Source: Conexibacter sp. (GTDB taxonomy: Bacteria; Actinomycetota; Thermoleophilia; Solirubrobacterales; Solirubrobacteraceae). From it: a DNA stretch of 13,579 nucleotides. The stretch is from contig JAOPZD010000146.1 in NCBI GenBank assembly GCA_025964295.1, positions 1 through 13,579 of the forward strand, read 5' to 3'. The position numbers were made by a program, and so were the translations under genes. The notes beneath the pieces were generated by a model. The model had not been told where the DNA came from, ran no database searches, and saw nothing but the letters and a program-made list of their open reading frames with translations. Positions 13,020 to 13,579 of this stretch are shown piece by piece (the first letter of the stretch is position 1; each line of letters begins with the position of its first letter).

Positions 13020-13579
13020 CTACGGGTCGAAGTGCTCGTCCTGCTCGACGACGACCTCGAGGAGGATCGGCGACTCGCGGGAGGCGAGGGTGGGGAGGAG
13101 GTCGTCGAAGCGCGACAGGAGGTCGGCGTGGTCGGTGATGCGGACGGCGTCGATGGACTGCGCACGGGCGAGCGCGGAGATGTCGATGGTGTCGAGCGCG
13201 GGCCAGGGGCCGGGTGCGCCGGAGCGTTCGGCGAGGCGGTCCATGATCGCGTAGCCGCCGTTGGAGAGCACCAGGAAGACGACGCCGGCGTGGTAGGTGC
13301 CCGCCGACCAGAGGGTGAGGATCTGGTAGAGCGAGGCGCCGTCGCCGACGACCGCCAGGACGCCCCGGTCGGGGCGCGCGAGGCGAAGGCCGACCGCGGC
13401 GGGAAGGGCGAAGCCGAGCAGGCCCATGGCGCTGACGAAGCCGAGCGGCTCGACGATCGGGACGCGCGCGTGGAGCTCGGGCCGGCTGGAGGGCGTCTCC
13501 TCGACGAGGATCGCGTCGCGCGGCAGGCGGTCGGCGAGCGCGGCCAGGACGTGGGCGGCGCGCAGCGGCTCACCGGGAG
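13020..13579 (-). CDS. Thiamine-diphosphate enzyme, benzoylformate decarboxylase-like, C-terminal part
   Basis: About 185 C-terminal residues of a ThDP-dependent enzyme; the frame stays open to the right edge, so the N-terminal two thirds (with the cofactor-activating Glu) are outside. The ThDP/Mg-binding motif is clear: GDGASLYQILTLWSAG followed by VLSNGGYAIMD, i.e. GDG with a later N-G-G-Y. The preceding segment, AMGLLGFALPAAVGLRLARP, is the usual entry to the C-terminal pyrimidine-partner domain. The LYQILTLWSAGTYH stretch resembles benzoylformate decarboxylase (MdlC) and related 2-keto acid decarboxylases more than acetolactate synthase. Such enzymes turn aromatic 2-oxo acids into aldehydes and CO2 in the cytoplasm. 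It lies 17 bp from the convergent SIR2-like gene. The ATG at 13427 is internal. Class is clear, exact substrate not. Confidence 0.85.
   Translation of the reverse strand, partial: PGEPLRAAHVLAALADRLPRDAILVEETPSSRPELHARVPIVEPLGFVSAMGLLGFALPAAVGLRLARPDRGVLAVVGDGASLYQILTLWSAGTYHAGVVFLVLSNGGYAIMDRLAERSGAPGPWPALDTIDISALARAQSIDAVRITDHADLLSRFDDLLPTLASRESPILLEVVVEQDEHFDP

Noticed and set aside
1..13579. tRNA or rRNA genes, CRISPR arrays, insertion sequences with transposase
   Set aside because: No cloverleaf or CCA-type ends, regularly spaced direct repeats, or transposase motifs were seen on either strand.

Overview
High-GC DNA with strong G/C preference at third codon positions, TTG/GTG starts, TTGACA/TAnnnT promoters close to start codons and the gene families present (GntR-FCD regulator, PIG-L-fold hydratase, DUF6282, CUT2-type ABC transporter, secreted Cys-rich protein) suggest a soil actinobacterium. 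Thermoleophilia/Solirubrobacterales (Conexibacter-Solirubrobacter type) is my best guess, but this is inference from style, not a match I could run.

Layout. (1) 1-3165, plus strand: the 3' end of a rhodanese gene, a secreted four-cysteine protein of unknown function with its own likely promoter, and an MMPL/RND exporter that follows it by 3 nt. (2) 3166-3484: a gene-free stretch holding a perfect 19-bp inverted repeat 135 bp apart, and a second imperfect 14-bp inverted repeat. (3) 3485-6760, minus strand: four genes each overlapping the next by 4 bp (ATGA/GTGA): DUF6282 amidohydrolase-like protein, GalB-like 4-oxalomesaconate hydratase of the PIG-L fold, RraA/GalC-like aldolase, and a type I extradiol (catechol 2,3-dioxygenase-like) ring-cleaving enzyme. 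(4) 6761-6848: a divergent control region with a perfect 9+2+9 palindrome that covers both -35 boxes. (5) 6849-7526: GntR/FCD regulator. (6) 7475-8008, minus strand: cupin of the 2,4'-dihydroxyacetophenone dioxygenase type, overlapping the regulator tail-to-tail by 52 bp. (7) 8108-11847, plus strand: a complete CUT2 (RbsC-RbsB-RbsA-like) importer. (8) 11950-13002: SIR2-like DUF4917 protein. (9) 13020-13579, minus strand: C-terminal part of a benzoylformate-decarboxylase-like ThDP enzyme, running off the right edge.

Together, regions 3-7 look like a self-contained aromatic-compound catabolic locus. The importer brings in a small molecule, the cupin and the VOC dioxygenase do oxygenolytic cleavage, the DUF6282 hydrolase probably acts on a ring-opened or lactone intermediate, and the GalB-GalC pair finishes with hydration and aldol cleavage to central metabolites. 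GntR would sense an intermediate. No LigAB/GalA-type (type II) gallate or protocatechuate dioxygenase is present, so the combination of a type I dioxygenase with a gallate-style lower pathway is the most unusual thing here. The substrate is unknown.
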